Below, in pieces: positions 60,951 to 64,000 of a DNA stretch of 64,000 bases. The first letter of the stretch is position 1, and every line of letters begins with the position of its first letter. The translations under genes were made by a program, and so were the position numbers. The notes beneath the pieces were generated by a model, which was not told the origin of the DNA, did not search any database, and worked only from the letters and a program-made list of their open reading frames with translations. The DNA is from Polaribacter sp. BM10 (GTDB taxonomy: Bacteria; Bacteroidota; Bacteroidia; Flavobacteriales; Flavobacteriaceae). The stretch spans positions 744,001 to 808,000 of the forward strand of contig NZ_CP019704.1 in NCBI RefSeq assembly GCF_002005425.1, in the 5' to 3' direction.

Positions 60951-61460
60951 TTAATCTTCTCCTCTAGCAGGGTATCCTTCTTTCAAAATATAGTCTATTC
61001 CGCCTAAAACATCTTTTAAATTAGGTCGTCCAAAAGGCATCGATTGTATAGACTGCCAATACATTTTATACTCTTTATCAATTAAAAATAAACCTGGTTC
61101 AATAAATTGTTTTGGTTCTTTATCACTAATTCCGTTAGAAATAAACAATCCCCATTTTCTGGCTTCTTCAATAGAAAAGTCATATCCAATAGGTAAGTTT
61201 TCTATTTCCCATTCTTTGTAAGTATCTTTTGCAACTTCTTCTGTGTTGGCGCTAATTGCAATTAAGTTTACGCCTCTTTCTTTAAAATCTGCTATCTTTT
61301 TCTCTACTTGTTCTAATTGTTTTTTACATACCGGACAGTGTTTTCCTCTGTAAACAAATATCAAAATAAAATTTTCTGGTTTTTGATCTTTTAAATTCCA
61401 TTTTGTGTCGTTAACTAAGTTAATAGTTAAATCGGGTACTACTTGTCTTGGTTTAATCAT
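60951..61460 (-). CDS. AhpC/TSA-type peroxiredoxin-like protein
   Basis: 169 residues from the ATG at 61460 (MIKPRQVVPDLTI). The frame can start at a GTG at 61481 inside the previous gene, but the ATG just after that gene's stop is preferred. Thioredoxin-fold motif VYRGKHCPVCKKQLEQVEKK with a CPVC pair. It resembles the AhpC/TSA redoxin group that reduces peroxides or acts as disulfide reductase. Immediately downstream of, and coupled with, Old Yellow Enzyme. Confidence 0.8.
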   Translation of the reverse strand: MIKPRQVVPDLTINLVNDTKWNLKDQKPENFILIFVYRGKHCPVCKKQLEQVEKKIADFKERGVNLIAISANTEEVAKDTYKEWEIENLPIGYDFSIEEARKWGLFISNGISDKEPKQFIEPGLFLIDKEYKMYWQSIQSMPFGRPNLKDVLGGIDYILKEGYPARGED

Positions 61461-61464
61461 TTTT

Positions 61465-62586
61465 TTATCTTTTAATTTCACTTACATCTACCGTAGCTTT
61501 TTTATAATCTGTATATCCTTTTTTACCAGTTGTGTAAAAAGTATTGTTATCCCAATCTGCTAAATCTACATCTTGTTCAAAACGCTCTACTAAATCTGGA
61601 TTCGAAATAAATAGTTTACCAAAAGCTACTAAATCGGCATAACCATCTTCTATAATTTTATTTCCAGACGCTTCATCAAAACCGGCATTAATCATTAAAG
61701 TTCCATTATAAATAGGTCTAAAATGTTTTGCTATGTTTGTAACCGCATGTGGCACATCAGAAACATCTGTAAAAGGTTCTGATAAATGCACGTAGGCTAA
61801 ATTATAATCGTTTAATTCTGATAAAAGGTACTCGAAAGTCGGAATTGAATTCTCTGTAACTTTCATTCCGAAGATCCCGTTTAAAGACGGATTAAATCGT
61901 ACACCTATTTTACTTTCAGGAACAACTTCTTTAACAGCGTCTAAAACTTCAAAGAAAAATCGAGTTCTATTTTCTACATTTCCACCGTATTCATCTGTTC
62001 TAATGTTAGATTCTTCGTTAAAAAATTGATGAAATAAATAACCATTAGAAGAATGTATTTCTACACCATCAAAACCAGCAGCCATTGCATTTTTGGCTGC
62101 ATTTTTAAAATCTAAAACTGTTTGATTGATGTCTTCTAAAGACATTTCTTTTGGTGTTACTGTATCTTTTTCTCCTTCTGGCGTATATACTTGCACATTT
62201 GCATTAACTGCAGAAGGTGCTAATGGTAATGCTCCGTTATGAAAATCTGGATGAGAAATTCTACCAACATGCCATAACTGAATAAATATTTTACCGCCTT
62301 CTTTGTGTACTTCTTCAGTTACTTTTTTCCAACCTTCTGTCTGCGCTTCGCTATAAATTCCAGGAGTATTAATGTAACCAACAGCTTGCTTAGAAACTTG
62401 TGATCCTTCTGTAATTATTAAACCTGCGGATGCTCTTTGTTTATAATACAAACCTTGTAAATCTTTGGTAGCAACATTTTGGTCGTTGTCTGCTCTACTT
62501 CTTGTCATAGGCGCCATTACAACTCTGTTGTTTAAAGGTAAATCTGTAATATTATTAAAGTTTTGTAATAAATATGATTTTTTCAT
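61465..62586 (-). CDS. Old Yellow Enzyme-family alkene reductase
   Basis: 373 residues. FMN barrel: NRVVMAPMTRSRA, IQLWHVGRISHPDF, FDGVEIHSSNGYLFHQFFNEESNIRTDEYGG and GVRFNPS. His and Asn of IHSSNG are at the active site. It reduces activated C=C bonds or nitro esters with NAD(P)H. A run with HPF (37-base gap) and a peroxiredoxin-like gene points to stress response. Confidence 0.9.
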   Translation of the reverse strand: MKKSYLLQNFNNITDLPLNNRVVMAPMTRSRADNDQNVATKDLQGLYYKQRASAGLIITEGSQVSKQAVGYINTPGIYSEAQTEGWKKVTEEVHKEGGKIFIQLWHVGRISHPDFHNGALPLAPSAVNANVQVYTPEGEKDTVTPKEMSLEDINQTVLDFKNAAKNAMAAGFDGVEIHSSNGYLFHQFFNEESNIRTDEYGGNVENRTRFFFEVLDAVKEVVPESKIGVRFNPSLNGIFGMKVTENSIPTFEYLLSELNDYNLAYVHLSEPFTDVSDVPHAVTNIAKHFRPIYNGTLMINAGFDEASGNKIIEDGYADLVAFGKLFISNPDLVERFEQDVDLADWDNNTFYTTGKKGYTDYKKATVDVSEIKR

Positions 62587-62623
62587 AATTCTTTTTTTTT
62601 TGATTGAAATTCTAAACGACTTT

Positions 62624-62926
62624 TTAATAAGTTGCCATTTTACCTTTCTTTTTTGTTAATTGTTTGTCTAGTTCTTTAATAGATTCTGATATAGAATTCA
62701 TAAAATTACTGTTTGTAGCCTCTGCAAATAACCTTGGCCCTGGTACACTTAAACGGATGTTACATATCATTCCGGTTTCATCAGAACTTGTATTTTCTGT
62801 TTTAAAGAACACATCTGCTCTAACAATCATATTAAACTTTTTGTATAAATGTTCTAATTTTTCTTTTGTAAATTCTTCTAATCTCTCGCTAGCTTCTACA
62901 TCGTGGTATTCAAAATTTATAGTCAT
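62624..62926 (-). CDS. hpf: Ribosome hibernation-promoting factor (HPF/YfiA)
   Basis: 100 residues, short form. Beta-alpha-beta-beta-beta-alpha fold with start MTINFEYHDVEASERLEEFTKEKLEHLYKKF and IRLSVPGPRLFAEATNSNFMNSISESIKELDKQL. It binds 30S subunits in stationary phase and blocks the mRNA channel. Divergent from Maf. Confidence 0.88.
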   Translation of the reverse strand: MTINFEYHDVEASERLEEFTKEKLEHLYKKFNMIVRADVFFKTENTSSDETGMICNIRLSVPGPRLFAEATNSNFMNSISESIKELDKQLTKKKGKMATY

Positions 62927-63091
62927 AATCTCTTACATTTTTTAATTTATAATTAAATTTTCTGATGTAAAATTAAGAATACTTATAGCGAAAAAGTTGT
63001 CTTTAAGATTCTAATTTGAACTCATATCAAAAAACGATTTTCCTATAACTAAAATGTATAAATAGTATTAAATTTGTTTTAAATTAAGCAC

Positions 63092-63670
63092 ATGATTCAA
63101 CAAAAATTATCAAAATACAATATTATACTGGCCTCTGGATCACCTAGAAGACAACAGTTTTTTAAAGACTTAGAAATAGAATTTTCAATAGAATTAAAGC
63201 CAGTTAACGAGGTTTATCCGAAGGAATTAATAGCAGAAGAAATTACCGATTATTTAGCAGATTTAAAGTCGAAAGCTTTCAAAAACTTAAAAGATAACGA
63301 TTTATTAGTTACATCAGATACTATTGTTTGGCTAGAAAACAAAGCATTGGGTAAGCCTAAAGATGTCGATGAAGCATTTAAAATGTTAAGCAATTTGTCT
63401 GGAAAAGAGCATAAAGTGATAACATCTGTTTCTTTAAAAACCAATAGTTTTCAAAAGATATTTAATGATGTTACTAAAGTTACTTTTAAAAATTTAACTT
63501 CGGATGAAATAAAATATTATATCAAAAATTATAAACCATTTGACAAAGCTGGTAGTTATGGCATACAAGAATGGATTGGTTTTATTGGTATAGAAAAAAT
63601 AGAAGGAAGTTATTTTAACGTAGTTGGTTTGCCAGTTCAAAAACTTTATAATGAGTTAATGAAGCTATAA
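63092..63670 (+). CDS. Maf-family nucleotide pyrophosphatase
   Basis: 192 residues. Signature ILASGSPRRQQFFKDL at 11-26, SDTIVWLENKALGKPKD, and SGKEHKVITSV with DKAGSYGIQEW near the C-terminus. It hydrolyses non-canonical or methylated NTPs, or dTTP/UTP, to monophosphates. Monocistronic, with a divergent HPF operon. Confidence 0.9.
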   Translation: MIQQKLSKYNIILASGSPRRQQFFKDLEIEFSIELKPVNEVYPKELIAEEITDYLADLKSKAFKNLKDNDLLVTSDTIVWLENKALGKPKDVDEAFKMLSNLSGKEHKVITSVSLKTNSFQKIFNDVTKVTFKNLTSDEIKYYIKNYKPFDKAGSYGIQEWIGFIGIEKIEGSYFNVVGLPVQKLYNELMKL

Positions 63671-63814
63671 TTTTAAGATTGATTTTAGTCTTTTTATAGT
63701 TTTAAGAGTATTATGTTAAAAAGAACGAATTCTAATCTTCGTTTTCTTTTCCTAAAGACAAATAAAAGTTTATTTTTACCAAAATTTACAACACAACAAT
63801 TTTTACAACTTAAT

Positions 63815-64000
63815 AATGAAAAAATACACGTACACAGAAAAAAAAGATACACGTTCAGGTTTTGGTGACGGATTAACAGAGCTAGGAAGAACAAACCCAA
63901 ATGTGGTTGCTTTATGTGCAGATTTAATTGGTTCTTTAAAAATGGATCAATTTATAAAAGAAAACCCAGAAAGGTTTTTTCAAATAGGTATAGCAGAAGC
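63815..64000 (+). CDS. Transketolase C-terminal subunit, cut by window edge
   Basis: ATG at 63815 with 62 codons before the right edge: MKKYTYTEKKDTRSGFGDGLTELG, then NPNVVALCADLIGSLKMDQF and RFFQIGIAEA. This is the start of the pyrimidine-binding half of a two-subunit transketolase. The N-terminal TPP-binding subunit is not seen to the left, so it may be elsewhere. Confidence 0.85.

Noticed and set aside
63694..63900. Minus-strand frame near the right edge
   Set aside because: It overlaps the start of the transketolase gene on the + strand and has no domain.

Overview
The window is low-GC DNA from a Bacteroidota chromosome, most likely a marine member of the Flavobacteriaceae. The reasons are type IX secretion (T9SS) C-terminal sorting domains, TAnnTTTG-type -7 promoter boxes, short lipoboxes with frequent Ser/Lys after the Cys, no Shine-Dalgarno tracts, and flavobacterial housekeeping genes. 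Genus cannot be fixed from the sequence alone.

Layout. (1) 1-5878: six co-oriented genes for exported or membrane proteins of unknown function. (2) 5881-35800: an array of gene cassettes, all on the + strand. Each cassette is bounded by an attC-like palindromic site of about 130 bp (22 full or degenerate sites plus one remnant). In most cassettes the first 7-11 bases after a site (GTT + cassette-specific bases) are complementary to the bases that open the site at the end of the same cassette. This is the topology of integron cassettes (R'/R''). The apical hairpin of the sites keeps its pairing while its sequence changes. No integron integrase lies in the window, so this is an integrase-less stretch (CALIN-like) or the distal part of a larger array. 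Six noncoding blocks of about 285 bp, each ending in a perfect TATATTTG box at the next cassette boundary, look like mobile promoter cassettes. Cargo includes lipoproteins, T9SS-secreted proteins, a PliI-like lysozyme inhibitor, an acyltransferase, an isochorismatase-like hydrolase, an FNR-like regulator with a perfect FNR box before its partner gene, a PLD-nuclease/helicase-associated protein, a UvrD-like helicase with a large partner, and an AlbA_2-STAND-TPR protein. The last three resemble phage-defence genes. An IS3-family element sits inside one cassette. One cassette is empty, and one is present twice.

(3) 35800-37970: array border with a DUF6266 gene preceded by twelve degenerate repeats at an exact 10-bp period, and a convergent small HTH gene. 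(4) 37971-64000: ordinary flavobacterial chromosome. It holds a GDPD lipoprotein, tRNA-Tyr, a split 5'-nucleotidase, a 7TM histidine kinase, a flavin amine oxidase divergent from a TetR-led electrophile-detoxification operon (nitroreductase, YqhD-like alcohol dehydrogenase, DJ-1/PfpI protein), an EamA transporter, a Crp-like regulator, a fatty acid desaturase, a tandem M14 carboxypeptidase pair (one apparently dead), an SDR protein, two DEAD-box helicases, a YihY/BrkB protein, a peroxiredoxin-like protein, Old Yellow Enzyme, HPF, Maf, and the start of a transketolase C-terminal subunit at the right edge.

All family names come from motif recognition by eye. No search or folding program was run.
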